The notes under the pieces: generated by a model
Told to the model about the DNA's origin: nothing
What the model saw: the letters and a program-made list of their open reading frames with translations, nothing else
The model's database searches: none
Program-made: the position numbers and the translations under genes
IMG/VR virus record: IMGVR_UViG_3300043640_000137
Coordinates: 24,525 to 88,524 of that record
Direction: 5' to 3' (one strand)
Origin: a virus
DNA: 64,000 bases
Part shown: piece by piece, positions 48,734 to 56,060 of the stretch
Layout: the number at the start of each line of letters is the position of its first letter
Numbering within the stretch: the first letter of the stretch is position 1

Positions 48734-49188
48734 TCGTCGTCTCCGTCACCGAAGGCGGCGTTGGTCGTCCCCATTTCGTGGAGCGGGACAGTGCGCGTTA
48801 CGTATCCAGGGCCTCGGTTGCCGCTCGGGCCACGCTTCACGCCTGCCGGCGGCGCTGGACGTGGCTGAGGCGCAGCGACGGGCTGTGCTGGTGCAGCGGG
48901 CGTCGTCACGGGATCGGTGGAACCTTGCTGCACGGCAGGACGGCCCTCATCCGCTGCGATGGCTGCTGTATCGGCGATCAGGTTGAGCATCTTCGCGAAG
49001 CGCGCCGGCTCAGATATCAGCGCGCCTACCATCGCCTCGTGCTCAGCCGTGGCGTTTTCAGGCATACCGGCGACCGCAGTCAGAAGCTCGACGCGGACCT
49101 CGTGCTTAACGGCATCGGCTTGCGACGCGAAGTCGCTCGTCGAACCGTCTGGGTTTTTCACCCGATAAACCTGGACAGCCTCGACCAT
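48730..49188 (-). CDS. Hypothetical protein with VQQGSTD linker
   Basis: 152 residues. A helical N-terminal domain (about 1-80), then the 24-bp repeat read as AVQQGSTDP, then a Pro/Ala-rich linker and a Gly-rich end. The repeat lies between domains. Unknown function. Confidence 0.55.
   Translation of the reverse strand: MVEAVQVYRVKNPDGSTSDFASQADAVKHEVRVELLTAVAGMPENATAEHEAMVGALISEPARFAKMLNLIADTAAIAADEGRPAVQQGSTDPVTTPAAPAQPVAAPQPRPAPPAGVKRGPSGNRGPGYVTRTVPLHEMGTTNAAFGDGDDE
48911..48934 (-). repeat. 24-bp dispersed repeat, copy 1
   Basis: Plus-strand GGATCGGTGGAACC then TTGCTGCACG. The most isolated copy, 5.5 kb from the others. In frame as VQQGSTD. Confidence 0.9.
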
Positions 49189-49190
49189 GA

Positions 49191-49547
49191 TCAGTTCAGC
49201 CGTGATCCTGGCACCGGGACCGCGAGTGCGAAGTCGTCGATTGGATCAGGCTGCGCGGATTGATCGACGGTGCTCAGCACAGCGATCCCGTGATCGATGT
49301 AGGCGCAGTCGAGGCCCGTCGAGCCGTCGCCGAAGGTCTTCAGCGGATCGAGGCCGAATGGTGCGACGATGGCGGGCCACAGCGCCCGCGTGGCTTCGCG
49401 AAGCAGTGCCTGCCGAGCCGCGACAAGCTGCTGGTGCTTCATGTCGAGCAGTTCCATGTCTTCCTTGAACTCATGCACGAGACCGTGGAACGCCTTGGCG
49501 GCGTCGAGCGCCATGCCAGTCAAAAGAAACGTCTTTGGATTACCCAC
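49191..49547 (-). CDS. Hypothetical protein, GTG start
   Basis: 118 residues from GTG at 49547 (GGGAG upstream, overlap with previous stop). Helical coiled-coil-like middle (AFHGLVHEFKEDMELLDMKH). Unknown function. Confidence 0.55.
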   Translation of the reverse strand: MGNPKTFLLTGMALDAAKAFHGLVHEFKEDMELLDMKHQQLVAARQALLREATRALWPAIVAPFGLDPLKTFGDGSTGLDCAYIDHGIAVLSTVDQSAQPDPIDDFALAVPVPGSRLN

Positions 49548-49749
49548 GATCGTTCTCCCTCTTCTCAGTCTGCAAGACGCTATCGACGATCTGCTCGGCC
49601 TGCTCCCGCGACATCTCAGGGTGCGCAAGCATGATCTCACCCACCGCCCACGACCGACGTGTCTCGTCCGTGTTGCCGCCCTTGGAGATCGCGTTGAGCC
49701 GGCGCTGGGCCATCCCGAGTTGCGAGAAGGTGAGTCGCGTCTGCGTCAT
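49540..49749 (-). CDS. Hypothetical helical protein
   Basis: 69 residues (MLAHPEMSREQAEQIVDSVL helix). Unknown function. Confidence 0.55.
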   Translation of the reverse strand: MTQTRLTFSQLGMAQRRLNAISKGGNTDETRRSWAVGEIMLAHPEMSREQAEQIVDSVLQTEKRENDRG

Positions 49750-49994
49750 TTGTCGGACCTCGGGATCGGTGGGATGTCGAGCAGTGATGCAGCAATCGTC
49801 TTCCGGCTGGACCGGCGCTTCGGAAGGGAAGGGCTGCCGTGGTTATCGTCGCCGCGGTAATCGAGTGCGCGCTCGCGTTGCTCGGGCGTTAGCGTCGCCA
49901 GGAAACCAGTCTTCTCGGCGAGCACCTGCGGCTTGCGCTTCTCTCGCTCGATGGCGAGGTTGATGATCTCAGCGCTCCGCGTGCCGGCGATCAT
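49746..49994 (-). CDS. Hypothetical basic protein
   Basis: 82 residues; AIEREKRKPQVLAEKTGFLA and a 'TPEQRERALDYRG' segment. Unknown function. Confidence 0.5.
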   Translation of the reverse strand: MIAGTRSAEIINLAIEREKRKPQVLAEKTGFLATLTPEQRERALDYRGDDNHGSPSLPKRRSSRKTIAASLLDIPPIPRSDK

Positions 49995-49997
49995 CTG

Positions 49998-50246
49998 CTA
50001 CCCCTTGACGGCCATGCCGCCGATTGGCTCGCGGCGTGCGGGCTGCGACGGCTGTTGCGGGGAAAGCTCTTCGTCTGGGACCAGCATGTCCATGACGACC
50101 AGGACGTGTGGCGTGCCGACGCCGGCACCGCCCATGACAACGAACGGCTCGCATGTGTGCAGACGCCAGTTCGCCTTGCCGTGCTCTTTCAGCAGGGCTT
50201 GAAGCTCTTCTGGCGATGTGAGGAAGGTGAGATAGTCGTAAGCCAT
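49998..50246 (-). CDS. Hypothetical protein, leaderless start
   Basis: 82 residues from ATG at 50246. MAYDYLTFLTSPEELQALLK is helical; a beta sheet and proline-rich tail follow. The predicted transcript starts at or next to the A of ATG. Confidence 0.6.
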   Translation of the reverse strand: MAYDYLTFLTSPEELQALLKEHGKANWRLHTCEPFVVMGGAGVGTPHVLVVMDMLVPDEELSPQQPSQPARREPIGGMAVKG

Positions 50247-50253
50247 ACCAGGG

Positions 50254-50297
50254 AACTTATAGAGCCATTCCCCGGCTGTCAAGCTACTTTATATAGC
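50254..50297 (-). promoter_or_regulatory. Early promoter P7 with dyad
   Basis: -35 TTGACA (50282-50277), 17-base spacer, -10 TAAGTT (50259-50254). Upstream GCTAC TTTAT ATAGC (50283-50297), one mismatch. Confidence 0.75.
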
Positions 50298-50523
50298 TGT
50301 CGAGGGTCTTCCCAATAAGGTTGAGCCCCGCACGGGTATCAGCCGCACGAGGCTCGAATTAGAAGGCACCCTGCTTCTTGCTATCATAAAAGCTATTGCC
50401 CTCTCTGAAACTGCGCATTGTCACTTATGCTATCAAAACAGATTTTGCGCAGCTTCAGAGAAGGCGGGAGCGCAGAGACACTTGCTATCAGGCGTGCAGT
50501 TGCTCCCGGTTCTCCTACGCCTT
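50298..50523. other. Intergenic region with inverted repeat and TGATAGCA sites
   Basis: About 226 bp without a convincing gene. CTCTGAAACTGCGCA (50403-50417) pairs with 50446-50460 with one mismatch, around a 28-base AT-rich loop. Three TGATAGCA octamers (minus strand) at 50379-50386, 50428-50435 and 50483-50490. Could be an origin, operator or terminator region. Confidence 0.6.
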
Positions 50524-51132
50524 TCAGCGTATATCTTTCGCCTGCTTGATGATCTTCTCGACCGCCTTTGCGGTGAACTCCTGCGAGACGCGGCTCTCGG
50601 AGTCCGGCAGGCCCGCGCACAGTTGCTCGGCGATAAAGCTGTGCTCGCGGCCTCGACGGCCCCACGCCTTCAGCTTCTCTTGCGTCATGTCGCCGATGTA
50701 GCAGTCGAAGTCCGCGATCTTGTAATCGACGAACCATGCGAGCGCCGTCGTAGCGCCCTGCGTGTGCGCCACTGCTGCCGCTGCCTTAGCACCGCGCGTA
50801 GCTGCTGCCGTCGATTGGCCGCGGGCCTTGCCACGACGAGGGCCTGACTGCCGGGGTGTCTGCGCCGGGTTCAACTCCGTCTCGCGGGCGTCCATCTTCC
50901 TACCGGCCATGCGGGTGATCACGCCCAGGAAGTCGTCGTCGATCTTCAGCGCTTGCGGGCACTGGTCGATGATGGCGACCGCAAGGTTTGCTGGCGACCG
51001 GCTGTTTTCAAGTTCCTGATCGACGAGGTTACGGAGCATCGACTCCGCGTTCTCACGCGCTTTCTGCGCCGTCGATTTCTCCGCACGATGGGCGCGCTCG
51101 ACAGCGCCCGCATTCTCTATACTGGTCTGCAT
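50524..51132 (-). CDS. Hypothetical protein
   Basis: 202 residues; helical N-terminus, a central Ala/Arg/Thr-rich basic stretch (GPRRGKARGQSTAAATRGAK) and an acidic-aromatic segment (WFVDYKIADFDCYIGD). Possibly DNA-binding. Unknown family. Confidence 0.55.
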   Translation of the reverse strand: MQTSIENAGAVERAHRAEKSTAQKARENAESMLRNLVDQELENSRSPANLAVAIIDQCPQALKIDDDFLGVITRMAGRKMDARETELNPAQTPRQSGPRRGKARGQSTAAATRGAKAAAAVAHTQGATTALAWFVDYKIADFDCYIGDMTQEKLKAWGRRGREHSFIAEQLCAGLPDSESRVSQEFTAKAVEKIIKQAKDIR

Positions 51133-51162
51133 AACTTAGCCTCTCGTTGCTTTACACACTGG

Positions 51163-51879
51163 TTAAAAAAAAAAAGTGGAAGGCGCGGAATCTGTTGCTA
51201 TCAGCGTAATCTTGAAGTAGAGCACAGCGAGCTTGTTGCCCGGTCGCATCGCGGCGCCCTCACCATCGTCAGCCCGCGCGTAGCTGTTCTTCGGTGCGAG
51301 GCCGATGTAGCGGCGCAGTCCTTGCGGCGTGGTCTTCTCGACCGTGCCGTCTTCGAGTTCGAACTGCCGCGGATCACCGAGCAACCCGAGGATACATCCG
51401 TACCCGTAGAGGCTGACGCCCTTGGTAGCGTCGATCCAGCCGTCGCCCGCCCATCCAGCGCAATCGCCACCGGGGAGCTTTGCGACGATCTTCTCCATGG
51501 CGCGACGCGACTTCTTCTCGGCCGCGATCAGTCCGTCGATCGCCGGCTGTGACGCGCGCATCATCTCCGCCGTAGCTTCGTCCATCTCTTCGCCGCCGGG
51601 GAGTCCCATCGGCTCACCTTTTTCGTATCGAGCGAGCGATTCCTCGACCTGTTTGAGCTTCGTCTTGCGCTCGTCGTCCGGCAGGAACGCGTTGTAGCCG
51701 ATCTGGAACGCAACGAAGGATTCGTTCTGATTGATGAGGCGCATCCGCGCAACTTCCGCGCGCTTGTTAAGCCGATACCAGCGCTGAAGGTCTTCGAGTT
51801 GCGCCGTGAACGGCAGCCCCTCGATCGCCGCGGGCTCGGGCTTCACAACTTCCAACTTCGGCTTGCGCTTGGTGGGCAC
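51163..51879 (-). CDS. Conserved phage protein, possible DNA-binding (IS110 C-term-like)
   Basis: 238 residues from GTG at 51879 (GGAG six bases upstream). GVSLYGYGCILGLLGDPRQF and GLRRYIGLAPKN resemble the helix-hairpin-helix end of IS110-type transposases, but no catalytic domain is seen. The gene ends in a run of eleven T giving STFFF. An IS origin is not claimed. Confidence 0.45.
   Translation of the reverse strand: MPTKRKPKLEVVKPEPAAIEGLPFTAQLEDLQRWYRLNKRAEVARMRLINQNESFVAFQIGYNAFLPDDERKTKLKQVEESLARYEKGEPMGLPGGEEMDEATAEMMRASQPAIDGLIAAEKKSRRAMEKIVAKLPGGDCAGWAGDGWIDATKGVSLYGYGCILGLLGDPRQFELEDGTVEKTTPQGLRRYIGLAPKNSYARADDGEGAAMRPGNKLAVLYFKITLIATDSAPSTFFF
51196..51203 (-). promoter_or_regulatory. 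TGATAGCA octamer
   Basis: Copy of the octamer seen three times at 50379-50490, here inside the gene at 51163. Confidence 0.4.
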
Positions 51880-51921
51880 TTGGCTCTCCGTTTCAAAAAA
51901 GATCGAACGCAGTCTACAAAT

Positions 51922-51929
51922 TGCTATCA
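51922..51929 (-). promoter_or_regulatory. TGATAGCA octamer in P8 leader
   Basis: Same octamer, in the untranslated leader between promoter P8 and the GTG at 51879. Confidence 0.45.
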
Positions 51930-51955
51930 CATGACATATTGCGTTCTTGAAAGAG

Positions 51956-51999
51956 AGCTTATGAAATATTTCCGTCCCTGTCAAGCTACTTTATGTAGC
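51956..51999 (-). promoter_or_regulatory. Early promoter P8 with perfect dyad
   Basis: -35 TTGACA (51984-51979), 17-base spacer, -10 TAAGCT (51961-51956). GCTAC TTTAT GTAGC at 51985-51999 is perfect and directly upstream of -35. Confidence 0.8.
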
Positions 52000-52217
52000 T
52001 AAAATCCTATTCTCGAATGTGCCATCCGCAGCGCGCGATACTGGTCTTCGCGCCACGTCCAGTGTGCAATCGAGACGACGGCCTCGATCTCGAGTCCTCG
52101 TAGCGTCTGTTCATCGTACGCGAACACGGCGCGCGGAGCTTTGTCAGCGTGGTCCCGACACCAATCGTCAAACTGCCGACGCGTGCCGGCGATGACCGCG
52201 ATCTTCGCCGTGCTCAT
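51999..52217 (-). CDS. Hypothetical phage protein
   Basis: 72 residues. KIAVIAGTRRQFDDWCRDHA, RGLEIEAVVSIAHW: a Rossmann-like small domain that recurs in phages (beta strand, glycine loop). Unknown function. Confidence 0.6.
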   Translation of the reverse strand: MSTAKIAVIAGTRRQFDDWCRDHADKAPRAVFAYDEQTLRGLEIEAVVSIAHWTWREDQYRALRMAHSRIGF

Positions 52218-52453
52218 CCGAGCTTGATCCTATCAGCTATGCGGTTGAGCCCGAAACGGTATAGGCGACGGCGCGCCCTGAACATGATCTTCCACCACGC
52301 CCACCGCAGCGGAGGCAGCAGATCGGGCTCTTGTGGCTTGGGATCGGGCCGCGCGCGGCGCTGGTAGCACGACTCCATGTACCCGCATTCGCATCTTTCA
52401 GCGAAGCGACGGCACTTAGGACAGAAGGTAAGCGGGACCGCGATCTTGCTCAT
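52214..52453 (-). CDS. Small zinc-binding protein
   Basis: 79 residues: FCPKCRRFAERCECG gives four Cys for a zinc knuckle; basic C-terminus. Unknown function. Confidence 0.58.
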   Translation of the reverse strand: MSKIAVPLTFCPKCRRFAERCECGYMESCYQRRARPDPKPQEPDLLPPLRWAWWKIMFRARRRLYRFGLNRIADRIKLG

Positions 52454-52620
52454 AGGCTGCGGAGCCTCTTAATGAAGGACTCGGCACCCGTGTTATACAT
52501 TTTCGAGAACAACCGGCGCTTCCACAGATTGCGCACGTCCATAGTCCATTCGTCATCGGGGATCGCGTGACCAAGCTCTTTCTCGGCCTGGGCGCGGATG
52601 TAGTCTAGTGGATCGCTCAT
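52450..52620 (-). CDS. Hypothetical protein
   Basis: 56 residues from ATG at 52620, overlapping the upstream stop. Helical (YIRAQAEKELGHAIPDDEWT). Unknown function. Confidence 0.55.
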   Translation of the reverse strand: MSDPLDYIRAQAEKELGHAIPDDEWTMDVRNLWKRRLFSKMYNTGAESFIKRLRSL

Positions 52621-52817
52621 GCGGAAGCGCCGGTCCAACGGTCATGGATTTGGATTAGCGAAACGATCACGCGATTGTCGTAGGTGTCACGGCATTCCAT
52701 GTCCTGTAACGACCCGTCTTGCTGATAGATGCGATACCATATGCGCCCGTCTCGACCTTTGATCTTCGAGAAGTCGTAAGGATCGCAGCGTTCGTATTCG
52801 TCAATCTTCTTCGTCAT
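52617..52817 (-). CDS. Hypothetical protein
   Basis: 66 residues from ATG at 52817. Beta-rich (RIWYRIYQQDGSLQDMECRD). Unknown function. Confidence 0.55.
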   Translation of the reverse strand: MTKKIDEYERCDPYDFSKIKGRDGRIWYRIYQQDGSLQDMECRDTYDNRVIVSLIQIHDRWTGASA

Positions 52818-52918
52818 CGCCCGCCTCGTAAGCAATGCAGTCGCAGCTTTCACATGCCGTCGATCCGGGATACTTCGTGGCCGTGTTCTTCTTCACTGTG
52901 TCCGCATTCGCAAGCCAT
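52801..52918 (-). pseudogene. Small zinc-binding gene split by an apparent +1 frameshift
   Basis: From ATG at 52918: MACECGHSEEEHGHE in one frame; about base 52875 another frame continues KYPGSTACESCDCIAYEAGD to a stop at 52801. The halves make one plausible four-Cys protein, so one extra base near GGCCACGAAG breaks it, or frameshifting is programmed. Confidence 0.5.
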
Positions 52919-52928
52919 GATCTATCCC

Positions 52929-53099
52929 TTAGTCGAAGCTCGGGTAGCCGGCGTCGATCACGGCGTACTCGATACGGTTGGCGACCACTTCGAGCGCGTC
53001 GCCGATAGTCACGATATCCTCACTGTCTTCCTTTGATTCTCGGGCGACGTCCCTGAGTATGTCGCGCACGATCTTCAGCGCGTCGTATGCGTCCATCAT
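52929..53099 (-). CDS. Hypothetical acidic helical protein
   Basis: 56 residues from ATG at 53099. DAYDALKIVRDILRDVARES helix. Unknown function. Confidence 0.55.
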   Translation of the reverse strand: MMDAYDALKIVRDILRDVARESKEDSEDIVTIGDALEVVANRIEYAVIDAGYPSFD

Positions 53100-53248
53100 G
53101 ATTCGTCTTCCACCTTCTTGACCCATGTATCGGAATCGGGCTCGTAGACGTACCCTTCCCGCTTCAGCCTTTCGATGGTGTCGCGCTCCCGATGAGCGGC
53201 GTGTGCCATCTGCCGAAGATAGTCGGAGAGCTTCGCGGTGAACGTCAT
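53096..53248 (-). CDS. Hypothetical helical protein
   Basis: 50 residues (MTFTAKLSDYLRQMAHAAHR...), ATGA overlap with the next gene. Unknown function. Confidence 0.55.
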   Translation of the reverse strand: MTFTAKLSDYLRQMAHAAHRERDTIERLKREGYVYEPDSDTWVKKVEDES

Positions 53249-53295
53249 GCTTCGGCTTCCGTGGCCTCTTCTAGGACGTTCGCGGGCATAAGCAT
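53245..53295 (-). CDS. 16-residue mini-ORF
   Basis: MLMPANVLEEATEAEA; its stop overlaps the next ATG and its start follows the previous stop by two bases. It may only serve translational coupling. Confidence 0.25.
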   Translation of the reverse strand: MLMPANVLEEATEAEA

Positions 53296-53297
53296 CG

Positions 53298-53600
53298 TCA
53301 CGTCAGCGACTCCAATTCCTTGATGCGCTTCTCCAAGCGCTCCATGTACTCGGCCGCTTGGCGCAAGCCCGGCGGGTTGCCGCCGTGAACTCGAAGCGCC
53401 TGCTTGACTGTCTCGACATGCGCCGGATCGACCTTGAATGACTCCGCGGGCACGCTACCGGCCACAATCCGAAGCCCGCGCTTTTCGAGATGATGCCGGA
53501 CGTTGAGTGCCGTCACCCGGCCTTCACCGTCGCACACAGCGTCGGACAGCGCCTCGTTGATGTCGTCGTCCATGACCGCGATTGCGTCTTCGTTAGCCAT
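53298..53600 (-). CDS. Hypothetical protein
   Basis: 100 residues from ATG at 53600. Acidic N-terminus; a middle with RVTALNVRHHLEKRGLRIVA; C-terminal coiled coil (AAEYMERLEKRIKELESLT). Unknown function. Confidence 0.55.
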   Translation of the reverse strand: MANEDAIAVMDDDINEALSDAVCDGEGRVTALNVRHHLEKRGLRIVAGSVPAESFKVDPAHVETVKQALRVHGGNPPGLRQAAEYMERLEKRIKELESLT

Positions 53601-53608
53601 CTTAACTC

Positions 53609-53791
53609 CTACCGATAAAGTTGAATGTGCGTGGTCTGCAAACCCGCAACGCCGTGGCCGAGACGCGTGAGCCATGTCTGGAACTCCTCGATCGACAACG
53701 AGTGCGCTTCACACGCCGCCTCGATCGAGATCGCACCATCCTGAACTGACTTAACCAGTTCCGCTTTCCGCCGTGCCGTCCACCGCTTTTG
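53609..53791 (-). CDS. SciP-like transcription regulator (DUF1153)
   Basis: 60 residues from ATG at 53791. RW..RRKAELVKSVQDG, then S-x-E-x-AC, SIEEFQTWL and GLQTTHIQLYR follow the DUF1153 pattern of Caulobacter SciP residue by residue (RW, RRKAE, EAC, EEF, GL, QxYR). In Caulobacter, SciP binds CtrA and stops it activating transcription. The phage form has only the helix-turn-helix core, lacking the usual N-terminal arm. It is first in the operon and starts within a few bases of the predicted transcription start, so a role early in infection or in lysogeny is likely. Confidence 0.88.
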   Translation of the reverse strand, partial: QKRWTARRKAELVKSVQDGAISIEAACEAHSLSIEEFQTWLTRLGHGVAGLQTTHIQLYR

Positions 53792-53801
53792 CATGATGTA
53801 A

Positions 53802-53845
53802 CCTATGAACGAACTTTCCGTGACTGTCAAGCTACTTTATGTAGC
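53802..53845 (-). promoter_or_regulatory. Early promoter P9 with perfect dyad
   Basis: -35 TTGACA (53830-53825); -10 is CATAGG or TAGGTT (17- or 19-base spacer), the weakest -10 of the set. GCTAC TTTAT GTAGC at 53831-53845 is perfect. Confidence 0.7.
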
Positions 53846-53849
53846 TGTT

Positions 53850-54152
53850 TTATTGTTTTCCCCAAGACCTGACGATAGCCATGACCGCTTCTCTCGCCTC
53901 TGGGCATCCATCCCTGCACGCCCTCGTCATGACGTAGATCATGGCCGCGCTATCGTTCGGGAAGACGCGGCTCGCCCCATGGAACTCAGCGTCAGCATCA
54001 TCCTCACGCGGAGCGATATCACGGTTCGCGTGAAGTTCGAGGATCGGCTCTTTCTCCGTGCCGATGTTCACGACATCCCAATGCACGCGGTACGGATCGT
54101 GAGACGGCACCGGACGCCGGCTGAGATGAAGCGGTGACTGCCTGATCTTCAT
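53850..54152 (-). CDS. Hypothetical protein
   Basis: 100 residues; beta strands (PILELHANRDIAPREDD) and a helical C-terminus (REAVMAIVRSWGKQ). Unknown function. Confidence 0.55.
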   Translation of the reverse strand: MKIRQSPLHLSRRPVPSHDPYRVHWDVVNIGTEKEPILELHANRDIAPREDDADAEFHGASRVFPNDSAAMIYVMTRACRDGCPEAREAVMAIVRSWGKQ

Positions 54153-54340
54153 CGGTGCTTACTCACGTTGCTGGGATCGAAGTTCATCTGGTAGCCGGCG
54201 ACGTATGGCGTCACGCCGATCCAATCTGGATACACGGAGCCGCCACAGCCCGACACCGGCCCGACGGCGGTGATCCTGCCGACTCCATAGCCGGGCACGC
54301 GCACTTGCTCACCGAGGATGATTTCGTCAAAGGCAATCAC
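54149..54340 (-). CDS. Hypothetical protein
   Basis: 63 residues; beta-barrel-like (VRVPGYGVGRITAVGPVSGC). ATGA overlaps on both sides. Unknown function. Confidence 0.55.
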   Translation of the reverse strand: MIAFDEIILGEQVRVPGYGVGRITAVGPVSGCGGSVYPDWIGVTPYVAGYQMNFDPSNVSKHR

Positions 54341-54420
54341 TTCAAGCCTCCATAAAGTAGGATCGCGGTCGTCAAGCCGCCGATGAGAATTATAATCGCC
54401 GCGAGATGGTAGTACCTCAT
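54337..54420 (-). CDS. 27-residue membrane peptide
   Basis: MRYYHLAAIIILIGGLTTAI and a short tail: single membrane helix. An upstream in-frame extension through the 24-bp repeat (VRQGSTES) is open but has no ATG. Confidence 0.5.
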   Translation of the reverse strand: MRYYHLAAIIILIGGLTTAILLYGGLK

Positions 54421-54451
54421 TTTTGCGCTCTCGCTCCTGGGCATTCGTTGC

Positions 54452-54973
54452 TCATTCGCCTGGCCGGATTCGGTGGAACCTTGCCGCACGGTGCCTCGCT
54501 GCTTGTCGAAGCCAAGTCGCAAACCGTTCTGCGTCTACCACCAGCGGCGACTTCTCAGCGAGCCACACGGCTAGCAGGTCCATGTAGCTGTTGCCCTTAC
54601 CCAGGTGCGATACTGCGTGCGCAAGGACTCGGCGCTCGATGTCGGCGAAGTCCGCGTCGATGATTACGATACGCGGCTGTTCCCGGCCGGCTCGGTGGAA
54701 GCGGCTCTGCGATTGGATGATGTCGAGGGTTATCGCGTCGAGGGCTTGCTTCTGGTGCGGAAGCAGACGGCCGGTAGGGCTCTGCCCGGAATCGGTGGAA
54801 CCTTGCTGCACGGCGAGATTGGATTCGGTGGAACCTTTCTGCACGCCGCCTAGCAAAGCGGCATAGAGATCGCGCACCAGCATCTCAGTGATCAGCGGCA
54901 GCCGCGCCCTCTCTTCCGCGTCGAGCAGGCACCACGCATTGGCCCGCCCCAATAGCTGCTTCATGTCAGCCAT
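54452..54973 (-). CDS. Hypothetical protein with two in-frame 24-bp repeats
   Basis: 173 residues from ATG at 54973. N-terminal helix, then GGVQKGSTESNLAVQQGSTD (two repeat copies), then a domain with PRIVIIDADFADIERRVLAH and a conserved-looking ending. The DADF segment could bind metal. A third repeat lies at the 3' end, read in another frame (HRAARFHRI). Confidence 0.55.
   Translation of the reverse strand: MADMKQLLGRANAWCLLDAEERARLPLITEMLVRDLYAALLGGVQKGSTESNLAVQQGSTDSGQSPTGRLLPHQKQALDAITLDIIQSQSRFHRAGREQPRIVIIDADFADIERRVLAHAVSHLGKGNSYMDLLAVWLAEKSPLVVDAERFATWLRQAARHRAARFHRIRPGE
54467..54490 (-). repeat. 24-bp dispersed repeat, copy 2
   Basis: GATTCGGTGGAACC then TTGCCGCACG (one change). 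At the 3' end of the gene at 54452 and upstream of the peptide gene at 54337. Confidence 0.9.
54789..54845 (-). repeat. 24-bp dispersed repeat, copies 3 and 4
   Basis: Copy 3 at 54789-54812 (GAATC variant) and copy 4 at 54822-54845 (TTTCTGCACG variant), nine bases apart, both in frame as VQQGSTD and VQKGSTES. Confidence 0.9.
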
Positions 54974-55397
54974 AGACGATATCCTTCAGAGCGACGCATT
55001 GCAGAAACACATCGGCCGTGGTCGCGTCTTCGTTGTCGTTGAGGAAATCGCCGAAGTGCTGGCCGTACTTCTCCGCCATGAGCTTCAGCCCGACCTTGAA
55101 ATCCGCTTGCGTGATGCGTCGGCTTTGCGGCTCGCCCTCTTCGTTGTACTCGCCGACTTCGATCTCGAAGAGGCTGCCATCGCCGAACAGCGCCGGGCAG
55201 TCATACCAGTTGTCTGACTCGGAGTCAGCCTCCGCCGCTGCAACAGCCTCCCGCCCCGATAAAACTTCGGAGAAGTGGTTGCCGGGCTCCCATCGAAGCA
55301 ACAGCACGCTTCTGCACCAGTAGTTGCTTCCGCCTTCGATTGCCGTGACCATAAGGTCTGCAATGCGTCGCGGCGCGATCTCGATCTCAATTTTCAT
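54966..55397 (-). CDS. Hypothetical protein
   Basis: 143 residues from ATG at 55397 (ATGA overlap). Beta-rich N-terminus (MKIEIEIAPRRIADLMVTAI), acidic middle with repeated E. Unknown; conserved-looking. Confidence 0.6.
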   Translation of the reverse strand: MKIEIEIAPRRIADLMVTAIEGGSNYWCRSVLLLRWEPGNHFSEVLSGREAVAAAEADSESDNWYDCPALFGDGSLFEIEVGEYNEEGEPQSRRITQADFKVGLKLMAEKYGQHFGDFLNDNEDATTADVFLQCVALKDIVYG

Positions 55398-55849
55398 TTG
55401 CTGCTCCAACTGTTCATCCCTTCGGGCGCGTCGATGCCATACCCGCCACGCTCCACTTTATCCTTGTCGGGAAGCTGGGCGATATACGCCTCGGCTTCGG
55501 CAATGGTGCCAAAGCGCTTTAGCACCGTGAACCCTTCGCTCTCTTCGTCAACCACGAACACGGGTTTAAGCGTCATTTGCTGCTCCCATTTATCGAGCCA
55601 ACCTTTTTGGTCCGCTTCCCTAAGCACGTACTCCACCATGTAGGCGAGGTATCCTGCGTCGTTCTCTTGCCCGAGCTTGGCGTTGATGCGCTCCATGCTC
55701 GGCTTAATGATCTCGGACACGCAGCGAGCATTAAACCGGCGGAGTGGCGTAGGGTGATCGGCCTTGCGGCATTCCTTAAAAATCGCGACCGCTTTGTCGA
55801 TCTCATCCTGGGTCAGGAAGTCGTCCAACGTCACTTGCTTGTCTGCCAT
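55394..55849 (-). CDS. Hypothetical protein
   Basis: 151 residues from ATG at 55849 (GGGAGAG upstream). Helical first half (DEIDKAVAIFKECRKADHPT), beta second half. Unknown function. Confidence 0.6.
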   Translation of the reverse strand: MADKQVTLDDFLTQDEIDKAVAIFKECRKADHPTPLRRFNARCVSEIIKPSMERINAKLGQENDAGYLAYMVEYVLREADQKGWLDKWEQQMTLKPVFVVDEESEGFTVLKRFGTIAEAEAYIAQLPDKDKVERGGYGIDAPEGMNSWSSK

Positions 55850-55883
55850 ACTTTCTCTCCCAATGAAACTCTCTAGCCAGCTA

Positions 55884-56060
55884 CTATACGCCCTGGCCGG
55901 AATCGGTGGAACCTTGCTGCACGCGAGCGACAAACGCGTCCAGCCCTCTTCGCTTCTTGCGCGCGGCGGCGCTGTGCCTCGCCTGCGTGCGCTTTTTTAT
56001 CTTAGCTTCATGCGCCGCTAAGTGCGCGGCTACGGCCCTCTCCTGCTCTTGATCTTGCAC
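55884..56060 (-). CDS. Small basic protein ending in VQQGSTDS
   Basis: 58 residues, GTG start overlapping the upstream stop. Lys/Arg-rich helix, then VARVQQGSTDSGQGV at the C-terminus, encoded by repeat copy 5. Confidence 0.6.
   Translation of the reverse strand: MQDQEQERAVAAHLAAHEAKIKKRTQARHSAAARKKRRGLDAFVARVQQGSTDSGQGV
55900..55923 (-). repeat. 24-bp dispersed repeat, copy 5
   Basis: GAATC variant of GATTC. Read in frame at the C-terminus of the gene at 55884. Confidence 0.9.

Noticed and set aside
50393-50737. ORF across the inverted repeat region
   Set aside because: Arg/His-rich translation in the shadow of the gene at 50524, and it runs through the hairpin.
51163-51879. IS110-family transposase
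   Set aside because: Only a short C-terminal resemblance; no DEDD catalytic domain and no element boundaries.
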